Origin: Fasciola hepatica
Lineage: Eukaryota > Platyhelminthes > Trematoda > Plagiorchiida > Fasciolidae
NCBI GenBank assembly: GCA_948099385.1
Contig: CANUEZ040000163.1
Location: 9,991,501-10,055,500, forward strand
Reading direction: 5' to 3'
DNA length: 64,000 bases
Position 1 is the first letter of the stretch; each line of letters opens with the position of its first letter. Under the pieces are notes generated by a model. The model did no database searches and had not been told where the DNA came from. It saw nothing but the letters and a program-made list of their open reading frames with translations. Below, in pieces: positions 49,046-62,051 of this stretch. A program made the translations under genes and the position numbers.

Positions 49046-49860
49046 TGTGGCGTGATAGGCTCAGGTGCTCATGTTATTCACTGGTTTTAGGGGTATATTC
49101 GGTTTGTGTATTTTTGGTAATCCATAGAGTCTAGATGGTTGCGAGCCGCAAGGAACACGTTTGTCGTACAGCGTTTAGCAAATAACGTTTTCTTATTCAA
49201 GCTGATTCAAGATCCCTGTCGACTTGGTCTCGGCTTCTTGTGTTTCGTCTTTCTCACTCGGATGGTAGGTGAACTTGTTCTAATTAGATAAACAGTCATC
49301 ATTTTTCTGTCATAGTTGCCTCTGTCTAGTACGACAGATTCCGTACCATTTTTCGGTTTTGCTAGGAATAAATCTTGATTATTCAACAGTTCTTGGATCG
49401 CTTCTCGATGTGCTTTGTCAATATTCCGTTCAACAGGGATCTAGAAGCATGATACTTTTTGCATCCATAGAAAAGTGATGTTTTCACGCCAACAACTGAT
49501 TCAGAAGAAACTGGTAGCAGGTCAAACAATTGGCTCAATAAGCATTCAAATTGAGTTTCTATATCCAAATCCACCCCCTTCCCCCAATGGAGACAGGGTG
49601 ACAGCATGCGAAAGCAGACGGTACCGATCAAAGTCAAGCAATGAACACAATCATAGGACAGGCCGTTTTCTCAAAAGGCAAGGTGTTAGTGGGTAGCGAA
49701 AATCTCCCTGAAGTAAAGTTCTCAATCAGTTCGGGTAGGCTAATCCAGTTTGTCAACCAACGATTATTGTCCCATCGCCCTTCGACGAACCTGAATTTAC
49801 GGCTGATCAAAATTTGTGGGCAATAAGACACACTTTGGCTGAAAGGTCGATCATTCAAGC

Positions 49861-52157
49861 TGAATCTCGTCTTTCCAAACTAATCAGCTCGAAAAGGCAG
49901 GATTCTGACTGCGTCCTCAAACCCCATATTTTTCTGTTATCGGTTTAATTGATGCCCTGTTCATCCAAGAGAAAACTTCCATTTGATTGTCCTATTGCTT
50001 CCCTGTTGAGTCACGTTAGCAAACTGATGCAACAGGAGTTTCACGTAGGGATCGAAATTTCACGCCGTCCATAGAAAGCGCAGAATAGAAAAAGAGGGAC
50101 ACAACACAGATGGTGTCTTGGCCGTCGGTCTTCACTTTCCGAGTTGCTGGAACAAATATACATGCGATTCGACCCCATTTTGACATGGAACACAAGTCAA
50201 ATTTTACACAAACTTTATCATATCAGCAGGCAAACACTCGAATAAGTTTTATGCAGTTATCAGCTTAGGAATCATCAGTTATCGTAACATGTGGAAGGCC
50301 GTAAAACACCTATGTGGCAGCAACTCAATAAACAATAATGCAAAGATTGACGTTGAAATAGTGAACTCTCGTTTCAGTTCAATGTCATAATGTACCTCCA
50401 CGCCAATATGTATTACCTCATTCCAGCCACGAATTATTAGGCCCGGCATGGTCTCTCATTAGCTGTACAAAGTGGTGATAATTATTGCCCCGTGTCCAGA
50501 TGAGCTACCATCTGTTGTACCACTAGTGCCGTGACGTTTGGAGACTGGACAAGATAACACCTACTTTCAAGGAAGAACCTTGGAAATGCCACCCCATCGC
50601 CCGTGGCTGTGTGGTGCTGGAGTTGTTCCAGAGGATTCTGTTACGGTAGGTTTTTGGTATATGCTGAACAAGATATACACCAATTTGTTTAATAATTTTC
50701 GTGCCGCACATATATTGTCATAACTCATCTGGCACGCCCAATAGCTTCTGCGTTAGACACAAAATGTCTCACTGACAGACCGATGGTACTAGACCACAAA
50801 AAAATTTGGTTGATCTAATCGATCAGCATCGCTCAGTGTGCTTTATACAAGTGGTATTAACCTAAACAGTTGCAAATCGATGATAGACTGTTTCACTGAT
50901 CGGAGAAATTTCACTAGCTTAAACCGTCCAAATCCCTCATTTGTACGTTGGACGGGTTTCAATCTCTTCATTACTTACTGACTACAAATAAGCTGACGAT
51001 GTAGTTTGGGGATGTGATATCACTGACTCCTAAATGATTTCACATCTCCCTTATGCAAATCTCTTTTGAGATATCATGCTCGTCTGTTTATTCACCAATT
51101 GGAAATCATCACAGACCTACGGAACTGTTTAGTTGGATGATCACTACCGTAATTCGTGAACAGTTTTATATTCACAGTTATGGCCGAATTATTGAAAATC
51201 CACTCAAGTGTACACTGTTGCGTGGACATGATTAGACATGATGAGGTAAGCGGGAAAGGTAGTTTCTATGAAATATGCACCTGTCCCTGCTTCTGTCCAG
51301 AAAGGTATTGATGGGCAAAACAATATCGAGTATGTAGAAAGTATTTTCTTTTCCTCTGCATCAGTAATGCAGCGCATTACCATACCATTGGCTTGCTCTG
51401 CGTAATGTGGAAGTACACTGCAACCCGTTCGTCAGATTCATATGATACAGGGACTTAATTGAAGGGATCAGGAGATATAATAGTAACACCAACTGGACGT
51501 GTTTATCGTCAGGATGCGCACTTTGACTTTGCACGCGGAGTAAAATTTGCTAAAATAAAAATGTATACAATAAAAGCAAAAGAACACCAAGCTTAAGTGC
51601 TGAGAACATGCTTCGTGCTTTTTTGCGGATACTTTCCTTTGATTTTCTCATTCTGCGTACATTCACGAAAGCAAATGATTCAATTGGAATGTTCTTTTTT
51701 GAAAATGGTGTGTTAGATTCATCCCTTAAAGGTTCCAACTGGTTAATGCAAATTATTATTTTCATTCACTCAACATATATTCACTGGCGATCAGCTTGAA
51801 GCAAGCTTGTAGCATGTTAACCGGTTGATTTAAGGGCCATCGGTGTTACCATACGTGAATATGATGAGATGCTTAGTAAGCCATATGCACACAGTTGATT
51901 GAGGTCATGTTGTAAAGATGATTGATGGCAATCGCTATCCCTCGGGAATGACGACAACGACAACAGCAGGAAACACGTCTCCATCACGCGCGACTAGAGA
52001 AGCTGACAAAGAGATTGTCAGCATCACCAAAATTTTGACCGTGCAAACTTTCGTGGGGGTTGCTCCTGTACAATTTTCAATGTTATATCAATGGAACTTG
52101 ATGACGCGGGTTGGCGAACAAGCTCGTTTTCAGTGATTCTTATTCCTGCCAATATTT
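49861..52157. other. Mostly unassigned sequence
   Basis: No recognised family. One exon-like frame lies at 51,071-51,235 (listed separately). Other frames are under 75 codons. Confidence 0.4.
51071..51235 (+). CDS. Possible terminal exon, unrecognised
   Basis: A pyrimidine-rich acceptor (CACATCTCCCTTATGCAAAT, then CTCTTTTGAG) leads in phase 0 into ISCSSVYSPIGNHHRPTELF, then SWMITTVIREQFYIHSYGRI and a stop at TAG. A strong-looking donor (GATGAG/GTAAGC) lies just past the stop, in another frame. The support is suggestive only. Confidence 0.22.
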   Translation: MSCSSVYSPIGNHHRPTELFSWMITTVIREQFYIHSYGRIIENPLKCTLLRGHD

Positions 52158-52159
52158 TA

Positions 52160-52210
<51 letters not shown>
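52158..52210. repeat. (TA)n microsatellite
   Basis: About 50 bases, located 0.5 kb inside the right arm's inner edge. It has no counterpart next to the left arm's inner edge. Confidence 0.9.
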
Positions 52211-52214
<4 letters not shown>

Positions 52215-52758
52215 CGTTCAGACAAACGTCTGGTCGTTCGGCTGATGTACTTAGTTTCACAGGAGCTAATGAAAGAATCCACGGAGAATGAGATTGCAGA
52301 AACAGGCACATTGTCTTTTACACGCAACCACATCGCTGGCTGAGATGTGAACAAAACACGCAGTTTAGCAACGTAGAATGTTTTGTTGACAAAGTTCACC
52401 AATCTTCAGTGCATTACATCTTAAAACGAGTCACTTTAACATGGCAGAAAGATTTATACTGGTGTCTTTTTAACTACAGTTTTCCTTAGAATGTCGGTAA
52501 TCAAATGTATCATCCGGTCGATTGGGCATTCCGGGCACTCATTTTGAATAGAGATACTGTGCACCGTAACAAGCTCTTCTTTGATGGCATATCTTTTTCA
52601 CTCTGTTTGTTAGGCATTTATCTAGGTTTCTTTTCAATTTAAATGAACTTTGTCTTTGATTAAATTTTAATTGCTGAACTAATCACATAAGCAGCACAGT
52701 TCATAGTCGCTAGATCACAATTGATTTCTAGGCTTGCCTCACTACGAACAGAACAAAC

Positions 52759-54183
52759 TGTTTTGTACCGCCGAACGAACTCCAGTGAGAATTCTGCTGC
52801 CTTCGAACCATTTCCTTTTATTAGTACAAAACAGGGAATAAATTGGTTGCTCTTACACGCCCACTCGTTGCTCACAATGCATTGGTCTGACTGGTGTGGG
52901 CGACCCCACCTTAAGGCCCAAATGCCGCTGAAAAATTCGTCTTGTCTATTGATTCGTGCCATAGATCGGCTGTCTCGTCGTTCGTGGTTCCACGGGCTCG
53001 TTAGGGGCTGGTACTGACGCACTGTCCGCCAGTGAGACTAGAATGTCAACCGAACGATGTGTCAGACTATACCCTCACTTTTTTTCTTCTTTAATAAGGA
53101 CGAACGCTCCTGGTTTTCCCCGGTTCGTGTGGTCTTCTGCCATATTCCGTAACTTTACCACTTCTCTTTCGTATATGCCTTCTGTTTTTTGAATTAATTG
53201 TCTTATCCAACTGGGCTTCGTGTGGCCGAATTCCCAAAAATCGTAGGGCTCTTTGTCCTTTTCGTTGAAGCGAAGTTTTTTGAGCGTCCTCCGCCCATAT
53301 TTCGTCCCCTCACTTAGTACTGACAAGTTCCGTGTTTAAGTTTAAAATCATGGAGAAATCAGCAGATAATGTCATCTCTTTGTGTTCTTCCAGGTTGTAA
53401 CTGTTTGACTTTTTCTCAAAACGTTCACCCTTTTCTGTGACTATTTCACAAGATTCCTCTTCCACGGGGGCACCTGCTATATCATACTCCGAGTGCGCAC
53501 TGTCACCATCATCGTTGATCGAAGTGCTCGTTTCGCCAGACCAACCGAACCAGTACCTTTCTACTCTCTGCATCACTTATATAGGGTCTTCTTGGTTTTC
53601 AGTCGCTTCACAATAGATTTATCAACACACGTCTGGCTTCATCTCTCATACAGTATCTGGGCATTGCTAACTGATACACTTCCGTCTCCAAAAATAACTG
53701 AACGAAAGCAGCAAATTCTCCGAAGTTCTGTCTTAATCATCTCCATTCTTCAGGCAAACGATTTTGATCTATCATTTTCAGCGGCACCGGAAGCGCCATA
53801 GTTACTGTCCTTTACATACTCGCTTGCGGAAAGGTGCGGGTTTCTTCCAATTTCTCTGACACCATGTTTTGTTCCGTCCCAATAACCAGTGTGAACTCAG
53901 ATTCCCCTCAGGATCATTTCGCTCTATCAGTGAAAAACAAAGAATATTTTGGTTGCTCTCACGCGCCCACTCGTTGCTCACAATGCATTAGTCTGACTGG
54001 TGTGGGTGACCCCACCTTAAGGCCTAAATGCCGCTGACAGGATTCGTGTCGTCCATCGAATACTGCCAAAGATCGGCTGTCTCGTCGCTCGTGAGTACAT
54101 GGGCTCTGTAGTGCTGGTACTGACGCACTGTCTGCCAGTGAGACTACAATGTTTATCGAAAGATGTGTCGGACCATACACTCA
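52759..54183 (-). mobile_element. Short LTR retroelement (right-arm copy)
   Basis: The reverse-strand duplicate of the 13,651-15,084 element: 5' LTR at 53,865-54,183 and 3' LTR at 52,759-53,077, each 319 bp. The interior carries the same early gag stop. A frame at 53,310-53,576 starts with the RYWFGWSGETSTS part, and 53,075-53,326 carries the YDFWEFGHTKPSWIRQLIQK part. It was inherited by arm duplication and is not an independent insertion. Confidence 0.75.
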
Positions 54184-56359
54184 CATTAAATAACCGATCT
54201 TGTTGTGTGTCGATTGAACCTACTTGATTCTGTGTGGAAGCACATGCAACACAGCTCTCATGCTTGCTTGCTTCCTCGCTCGTTTATTTAATTGTTTGCC
54301 TTGAGCCTACTCACCAGTTGCGGACGGGTATTTTCCGCATCCTTGAGAATACGTGAAGTTCTGAATCACGTGTTCCAGTGTTATGGATTTCACAGCTCGG
54401 TCATTTTCGTGGGTATTTGAGACATGGAATCACGGTGTACTCTCTGTCTCCTTGAAATCGGACTGTAGCTCAAACGTTTGGAACTATACTTTTTCTTATG
54501 ATAGAGATTTTACACGTTGGATTAGTCTTCGACATTACCCTATGGCCAGCCTAAGTATATATTTGTGGATTTATAAAGTTTAACTATAACAGCCTCTAAT
54601 TTTAAGAGGAACTTGCAGATAACTTCTGAGTCGTCTTTGTCTTGTTCTTCCACGAATTCTCTCAAACTACGCATCTCTATCACTGGTATGATAACCCAAC
54701 CGGAATTGAAACTGGATATGCTTTTTCAGCTCATCCTAGTTGTAGTTCCTGAGCTTTTACGTGCATGCTTTTTCGTTTTCTGCTATGATCTGCACTGAGT
54801 GGGTGTAAACATGGACGTTCCGAAGTGAATGCCGCAAGTCTAAACTTGTAAACGCAGTTCATTCTGGACAAAACTATGCTTCACATAAAATCAGTTCCAA
54901 AAAATTGCAGCGAATTTACCTCAGAGAAAGATAATTAGTGAACTACCTCACCATGATTTGGCAAATCTATGGTAGAGCATCGATTCATCCAGGCTACCAC
55001 CAGCTTGGTTATTTAGGCACTAAACAAAAGTGAAAACAACGGATATACCAACCCCTCTTGCAGTACCTACTTCAATAGCAGAACAGAGAAAGGGTGTTGG
55101 GGGCAACGAATACTCTTTCATATCGTCTATTCCTCTGAAGTATATGTTGGATTGTCTATAACGGACAGAACGTTTATTCTGTCAACGGAAGATGGTCAAC
55201 GTTAAATACTCTAGATAACCTTCGATCTTGTTTTGCATCAACTAAATGTGAACTTCTAAACGAACCCGGGAACAGATCAAAAGTAGTTCAATTTGCCTTT
55301 CAAATTTTGGTAACATATCAAGTGCTCCACACTGTCGTCAGTCTACGCGATAATTCGGGAGTTTACAGTGACGAAACCTAAGCTGTATATAAGTACGGTA
55401 ACCCCAACCTGCATGTCTGAACAGATGACCGTACAGCCATATTTTCTTGGTTTTAACCATTCTGACATTGATAAATATACCGTCAACTCGAATATACATA
55501 TATATGTATGATATACACGGTATAATCGGAAATGATGCGTGCGAGTCTCATACAACCAATGTTTCGTCATCGTATGCGACACCTTCACCGAAGAACTACA
55601 TTATTTTACATACACCATACTAGGAATTAGTGGTGATCTACTTACATGCAGTGAATAGCCGTACTCGAAATACAGACAACAACACTGTTTTACATTTCAT
55701 TACCCCAAAAATTAATAAAACACAATGTTCATGCACGGTACTGAACCTTTGTTCTGCCCTTATTCTTCAAACATTTTATCGGCGGATTAGCAACCATTCC
55801 ACTCTGTAGATGATGGACAAGTTCTTTATCATCACATGCTACACTTTCGACTCTAATGACCTGTGTGTAGGTGGCTTTTTGACTATTCTGTTTAAAACAG
55901 GTAAATGTTTACCCATACTTTAAACTCTGTGAGATAAGTGTAATCTTTTCGAAATAACCATGAATTTGTGCATATATTCACCGGACTTTAAGCGGAAAAT
56001 TAAAAGGCTAATCATTCTGCGTGAATCTGAATACTAGCCTTCGGTGAAATAAGACATGAAGTGTTATCTCGAAAAATCACTACCTACCCAAGTAACTTTT
56101 TTCCCGGAAAATCTTGAAACTTTTTCATTAAATACCGGGAAGGTTTCCCTAACATTCGAGGCTCCACGGGCTGAAGTCCACCAACAAAGCTAAACGTGTT
56201 TTATTACGATCCAAATCACCACTGGTGGTTGGTGTGGTTTATCAAATTCCAGCAGATAAATTTTTGGGGAAATTATCTGAACCACGTGATATGTTTCTGT
56301 GTCTTCTACGGCTCATTGTATGTCCAACACTGATAAGAGAAACAAACACAGACAGAAAT
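54184..56359. other. Arm sequence without a recognised gene (right)
   Basis: Collinear with the left arm at 11,475-13,650 in reverse. No frame of note. Confidence 0.5.
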
Positions 56360-56721
56360 ATGGATCTCATGATTTGAATCTTTCGATGAAATCACCACGG
56401 GCCCTAGTTTTGTGAGCTTGCACAACAACCATCACATCACGTGATACTCGCCGCCTTGAAAGTTGGGGCTATAATACGTCCAACAACGAATGACGGGGCT
56501 CGGGAACATTCCCGAGCTGGATTAAAAAGTACGATTTCTTGCACTCTTCGGATGAAGTATTAAGATTGGGCAAAATGATTCAAACCAGAATAAATTGTAT
56601 TTATGGAGGTGCCATTCATCTTCTTATCGCTATCTTCGTAAAAATGTAAACGTATGCTATAAGCGCGACCAAGAAACATAATTCGAGGTCATATACCATA
56701 GCAACAGCTGGCGATTGCATA
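56360..56721. mobile_element. 362-bp segment present only in the right arm
   Basis: The left arm has AGACAGAAA joined directly to ACTATGCAG. The right arm has this segment between them. Its ends are TATGGATCTC and GATTGCATA, which share only TATG as inverted ends, and no target duplication is obvious. It contains a perfect 9-bp inverted repeat (GCTCGGGAA, CA, TTCCCGAGC) at 56,498-56,517. It could be a small non-autonomous transposon inserted after duplication, or a piece deleted from the left arm. Confidence 0.5.
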
Positions 56722-56942
56722 ACTACGCAGAAAAACTGGTCACTCGCAATTTATGCGTACAGCCTCAGTGGTTCACATGGTTAGCTCTGCCTTGGTAATG
56801 AACTCTCTTTTTTTGCTCATAACGCTGTCTATATATATTCGTTTATCTGACTATTACCAATTCTCGTTACCGCATGTATTAGTTGAAGATGCAGCGAAAT
56901 GATCATGAATAAACTGCTCAGATTATTCGGTATGACTTTCCC

Positions 56943-56944
<2 letters not shown>

Positions 56945-56988
<44 letters not shown>
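56945..56988. repeat. (TA)n microsatellite
   Basis: Counterpart of 11,212-11,256. It adjoins the arm-specific Penelope-like block. Confidence 0.9.
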
Positions 56989-56991
<3 letters not shown>

Positions 56992-57195
56992 TATTCACAA
57001 TGAAAGTAGCATAAAGTTGGATTTTTGTGGTGAAGCCAACCCTTCCCAGTGTTCATCTCTGGATGCGGGTATGAGGTTAGCTGACGCCTACCACATCATC
57101 GATTGTTTCATCGACCTCCTCCGAACTGACAAAAAAGCCACTAATAAAAATCTTCTTTTATTTTTACCAGGGAATTCAAACGTTGAATAGGGGCG

Positions 57196-57702
57196 TCATC
57201 GGTTTACCATCCTACATTTTTGATGTGGTAACACAGTATAACACCGTTGACCGCTGGCCGTGAGAGTTGGAGTGCATGGACTTATTTTTTGCTGCACTTT
57301 ATGCTCAGGCTTTGAGAAGCGGTCGATAATTACTTCGTTAGTTGCTAGTATCCGGAGCCTAATTGCGCTTGACTCGTAGTGTAGGATCCGATAGACGACT
57401 TGAAAGGCGTACTGGATGTCAACTGAAACTCTTGTTTCTACAAGTGCGCAACTGTTCAACTTGAAACATTTTTTTTTGCCTTCATGTTTAATTCATCGTG
57501 GGTGATGTTCCTTAGCAGGTGTTGATAACTCTCTCGCTGTTCGACCTATGCAAGTAGCACTAAATTTGCAACTGAACTGGTAAATGACCACGGATGAGGT
57601 CAACAAGGGGAGCTTACCCTTACATTCACATCGGGTTATAGGTGACGTGAAAACACGCATCCTAGCTTGGCGGTGTTCAGAAAGGACTTCACCGTGGCAC
57701 AC
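57196..57702 (-). pseudogene. Penelope-like element C-terminus with GIY-YIG domain (right arm)
   Basis: The minus strand gives VVIYQFSCKFSATCIGRT, then ARELS and KEHHPR, the GIY-YIG core with Tyr replaced by Cys. After a frame change it gives SVDIQYAFQVVYRIL and RLRILATNEVIIDRFSKPEH, the conserved tail of the family. No RT is nearby. The containing block (56,989-57,924) replaces a different Penelope-like fragment at the same place in the left arm. Confidence 0.65.
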
Positions 57703-58187
57703 AAGATTTTAATGACTGTATCGGCTGCGATGTTCCCCTTTGAAGGGTAGTCGGATGAATAACATTTTAATTTTCTACCTGTGGGAAACCTACTAGTTTT
57801 GTCCATTAGATAAATTTCTCAGGATAAACATTGCTAACCAGCGTTCTTCTTATATGCGATAGCTCAGCCTCCAGAGTGCCTGTAGTGCAGATATATTTTA
57901 CACTGTGTATAATATAGCATATGCGATCAGGCCTTCAAACTGATCTACTTTTATCGAATATCAAACTAATCAAATATACTGAGGACCTGCTGATCCGTAC
58001 TTATCTCCAAAAATGTGCAAACAAAGCGAAATTGTGATCAGTTTATCATCGTCGTGATAACGAAGCGTAATAATTTCTGTGTTCACTCGATAGACATATA
58101 TATGTATGCATGGGTAGTCTGGTGTTACCTTTGTTCAGAAATATTTCTTTCATTCTCTTCCCTATAAAGATAACCACATCGACTGCA

Positions 58188-58388
58188 CTATGCATTTTGT
58201 AAACATACAACGAAATTCCATGATGTTATCGTCGTTGAGCTTGGCGTTTGGATCACGAACATTCCATCATTGGTCAAGGTGACGTCGTCAGTGTATGCTT
58301 CGGCGCCAACATCAGCGATCAGAACACAATGGCAACCAATAACCTGAGCTACAACGAACACAGTTATTTGAACCACTGATACATCCAA
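58188..58388 (-). CDS. Right-arm copy of the 10,340 frame
   Basis: Open for 66 codons with the same hydrophobic start (VVQITVFVVAQVIGCHCVLI). It ends earlier than the left copy. No function is assigned. Confidence 0.12.
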   Translation of the reverse strand: MDVSVVQITVFVVAQVIGCHCVLIADVGAEAYTDDVTLTNDGMFVIQTPSSTTITSWNFVVCLQNA

Positions 58389-59384
58389 ACGATCTAGGAT
58401 ACATATCGTGCAATTTGCTTTTTAACTTTCGTTTGTAAATCAACAACTGAGTTGCGGGGCCATGTCCTTGTTGATTGAGTAACACAATACCAAATGTTCT
58501 TGTCGGATCATGACCAACTTCTTTTACAAACCGTTTTCACTTATCCTCCTGTACGATACTATCGAACAGTGACGCTGTAGTTTGCCGTGAACTGAACAAT
58601 GCAATCAATTTACTCTACAATTACCATACATGTGGTCCTTGAGAATAACGTGAAGTTGTGATCAAACAACAAACTGCTAGAGATACAGAACATGTGAAAC
58701 ATATTATCCCATTTGTCATATTGGTCTAAATTCGGCCAATTTCATTGGTTCTTGAGCTTATATTTTCAAAAATCTGATCAATTTCATGATTATCAATGAC
58801 TACTCTATACTCATATATTGAAGTTCTCATTGGAATTACGAGACCTGTCATTTTCCATGATGTTCTTGTCAGTAGTATGGTATTGATAGTTACATAAACG
58901 TATCACAAACTGATGGCCAAGTTAGATTCATGTATAATACAGGTTGCTTTTGTTAGACAATATTTGGAGCAATTTGTCATTCGATCTTCGAGGTGCCTTA
59001 TTTTCCATCCTTTAGTCGAAATTCATATTTATGTTGATGTTAAGGCCCACTTTGTTGAAATGTTTGTTATTCACTTACCATTTATTCTACTTCTTCAATG
59101 AAATTCTATTAGCGATAATAATGTTCTTCAGTAACTTGACTGGCAGAGGTTGTCCGATAGTTACAAGGAAATTGACGAATATAATACGCAATAACAGACA
59201 CGTTACCCGCGGGAACACATTTGGTTCTGATTTCGGCCTAGAAAGGAAATAGCCTATCTAACAAAAAGACCAACTTTTCAATGAACGTTTTGGTGATGTA
59301 AACGAAATGAGATTGAGTAAAAACGGTAATGAAACAAACAAGTTATGGAAAATATGATACGAGAAGAAATCAATATAAATTTAC

Positions 59385-59562
59385 CGCTTGTAGTTGAGTG
59401 GGGGATACTGTGAAAGCGAGATGCATGTATCGGGTTTGTTTCATCAGAATGTATTATATTACACAACCTTGACCACGGATTAGAATGGATATTTTCCACG
59501 AAATTTAATAACGCAGGTTGGCATAAGTTGCAGTTTGTTTTGATCCGAAGCACAGTTTTAGA
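59385..59562 (-). pseudogene. Right-arm copy of the 9,136 candidate exon, frameshifted
   Basis: Acceptor and donor dinucleotides are retained, but one A is missing in the A-rich run near its start. The frame read in the left copy is therefore broken, and a different upstream frame becomes open (59,278-59,553). Confidence 0.3.
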
Positions 59563-59675
59563 CTAGCGGAACGGAAAATCTACAACACACAATTCGAATG
59601 AACACATATCAATGAAATGGCTTGGATGTAGGTGGTTGGAAACACATAGAGAACTCAAGGAAGAGATGAAAATTA

Positions 59676-59885
59676 TCAGCCTTCTATTAACTTAATTAGT
59701 ATTTCGTATACGGTGGGTTCACCTGGGATTTGCTCATTCCATCGAGCTATACTTGCCGTTGCGTTCATCCGACTTTTAAATCTCCTATCACGAGTATTGC
59801 ACATTTGATAATTATACACATCGACCATCAACTCTAAAGCATCACTTGTGCACATTGGTGGATAATAGGTGCCAAACACGCTGCG
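59676..59885 (-). CDS. Right-arm copy of the 8,813 frame
   Basis: Same length and same bounding stops as the left copy. It reads TSDALELMVDVYN, with ARWNEQIPGEP near the end. About eleven of 70 residues differ from the left copy. Confidence 0.28.
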   Translation of the reverse strand, partial: RSVFGTYYPPMCTSDALELMVDVYNYQMCNTRDRRFKSRMNATASIARWNEQIPGEPTVYEILIKLIEG

Positions 59886-60344
59886 TTATGCTATTCCATC
59901 ATCATAGAGATTCATTCCCGTAGAAAACTGACGTTAACCATGTATCGAGATGCAAAACCAACCGCATCATCGTTGGCGTGTTCAAAAGTAAAGAATGACA
60001 TAGTAGAGAGAAGGTCACACACGCGAAAAGTGAACAAAAAGAATAAAAGGTAACAGTTTGCAAGTAACGGTTTTATTGGAGACTGCAGGGGACTTGTAAC
60101 TAATAGCCTCAGGGAACTGGGACAACGTCGTGAAATAATTTTTTGGTCAATCAAAAAAATCCGTACTATCAAGCGGTGTCAAAGAGTACTCTATGTAGGA
60201 ATTGGGCAGTTAATTATGATGCCGGAAAAAGAGAGAACGAGTTTCGCATGATGATCAATTAGTGACACCATCTGATGTATGGAATACCCGACGAAACCAA
60301 AGTATAGCCATCTTTTCCATAGACAAACTTTATTATTCAGAGAC

Positions 60345-60654
60345 TTTATCGTCGGCACCAGGAGCTTGAATCGTATGTTATAAAAAATCCACTTTCATCC
60401 AAATCGAAAGGTCGAACGTCGCGAGCCGGAATTGAACCGGCGACCCTCCGCACACCGGGCAATTGCCCTACCAGCTGATCTATCGCGGTCTAGACAGTTC
60501 GGTGTGAACAACGCTGGTGAATATATGACAAGGCTCGAACAACTATTCCACTGATACACAGTATCTTTCCTGGTTTTACTCATTCGGCTAGCCTCCTCGG
60601 TCACGTCCCAATGGAATGAACAGCACACGGATGAACGTGATCTATCGGACATTG

Positions 60655-60655
<1 letters not shown>
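60345..60655 (-). repeat. tRNA-derived SINE (right-arm copy of L3)
   Basis: The tRNA-like body at 60,411-60,490 on the minus strand has a TAGATCAGCTGG A box and a GGTTCAATTCC B box. Confidence 0.7.

Positions 60656-60707
<52 letters not shown>
60656..60707. repeat. (TA)n microsatellite between head-to-head SINE copies
   Basis: Counterpart of 7,993-8,035 but longer by roughly ten bases. Confidence 0.9.
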
Positions 60708-60708
<1 letters not shown>

Positions 60709-60710
<2 letters not shown>

Positions 60711-61130
60711 GTATGTAGAGGGTCGCTGGTTCGATTCCGGCTCGCGGCGTCCGACTTTTCGATGTGAATGAAAGTGAATTCTCCATTAAATACGATTCAG
60801 GCTCTTCGTGCCAACAGCGAATTCTCCAAATATAGTTCAATGTCCGATGGATCACGTTCATCCGTGTGCTGTTCGTTCCATTCGGAACTGACCGACGAGG
60901 CAAGCCCAGCGATTAAAAGCAAAACAGATACTGTGTATCATTGGAATAGTGGTTGGAGCCTTGTCGTATATTCACTAGCGGTATTCACACCGGACTGTCT
61001 CGACCGCGATAGATCATCTGTAGAGCATATGTCTGGGATGCCGAGAGTCGCCGATCCGATTCCGGCTCGTGGTGCTCGATTTTTCGATGTGAATGCAAGT
61101 GGATTTTCCATTTCAAACTTATTTACATTC
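60709..61130 (+). repeat. tRNA-derived SINE copies L2 and L1 (right arm)
   Basis: A 3' half-unit (60,709-60,790) with B box GGTTCGATTCC is followed by a full unit whose tRNA-like body is at 61,002-61,080. A 189-codon frame (60,768-61,337) happens to run through the full unit and its flank. It translates the SINE and is not a gene. Confidence 0.68.
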
Positions 61131-62051
61131 AAAATAACGAGAGTCGTCTTACAATCACCAATATCAATCGACTCGTCATTCCCGAAGGCGACCAAATGGA
61201 TGCAAGTGGATGCAGAGTTTTGTCTTCTTCTCTCGTATTGGAGTAATGTGAACTTCACGCCAGGTGTTGCCGAAGTTTTCTTTCGGCATATTTTGAGCAA
61301 ATATTGGGGAGATCAGAAGAGTCATTGCGGTAACTAAGAGAGCTAGGACGAACCGAGACCATCGGGTTCGGAAATTTCATGATTATTCCGTGATTTCAAC
61401 TCATAGACTTCTGATGTCGCCCAGAAAACCAGAAATGTTGTGCAACTTAGAAAAGAAAAGAAAGAAGGAACTGCCCATTTTATGGTTTTCGTCTTGCGTA
61501 GAATGTTCGAAAAGCGTGGTCCCGTAGACTTGTCAGTGCATTCCATAACTAGCAATACCACTTGATAGCGAGTAAGATACTACGATAGATTAGGTCAGAG
61601 TAAACGAGTAATCGTCCGATGTACAGATTGACTAGTTTTACCGCCGACTTGGCTTGTGAACTAAATGCTCCTTATTTCATTTCCCGCGATTTTCTTGGTT
61701 TCTCATAATCAAAACAGTCTAGATACTTCATAATATTAGCTTATGGATAACATGTTTCACCAAATTGCCTGGAATAACTTTCAGTTACATCAAATTGAAG
61801 AGACTCATCTAGATTGTAAAAAGATTAGGCCAGTGCCACAAATGAATAAAGTATTCATCCAACTTCCATAAACACACGTTGTGGACTGGGAACTCTTGTG
61901 ATGACACTTCATAACAGTTTCGGGGAAAGCTTTAGCAGCACACTCATCAGGTGTAGATGGAAATTACATGTCAACATGAAAGAAAGTTCACTCAATAATC
62001 TTTGGTGGGAAAAAGTCAAACACTATGAATGGAGATAATAATGTGGAATGT

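Larger units (their letters stand above)
48035..49860 (-). mobile_element. Penelope-like element, defective
   Basis: Read on the minus strand, in order: a poorly recognisable 5' part sharing coding sequence with 3,514-3,658; a segment with NIDKAHREAIQELLNNQD and KPKNGTESVVLDRGNYDRKM, which fits the region ahead of the RT palm where family members have ADKGN; the RT with LSLDVESLLTKRPL and YNRYMGDIFI; and a GIY-YIG domain. Several stops and frameshifts separate the blocks. Terminal repeats were not resolved. It is the most complete of the Penelope-related copies here. Confidence 0.75.

Noticed and set aside
49475..49696. Plus-strand frame over 49.5-49.7 kb as a gene
   Set aside because: The minus strand of this stretch is the 5' coding part of the Penelope-like element, supported by the aligned copy at 3.5 kb.
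57860..57890. A-box-like GCGATAGCTCAGCC as another SINE
   Set aside because: No B box follows at the right distance, and the flanks do not match the SINE body.
60768..61337. A 189-codon frame, the longest in the window, as a gene
   Set aside because: It runs through a tRNA-derived SINE and its tail and is explained by the repeat. The left-arm counterpart is broken into separate frames.
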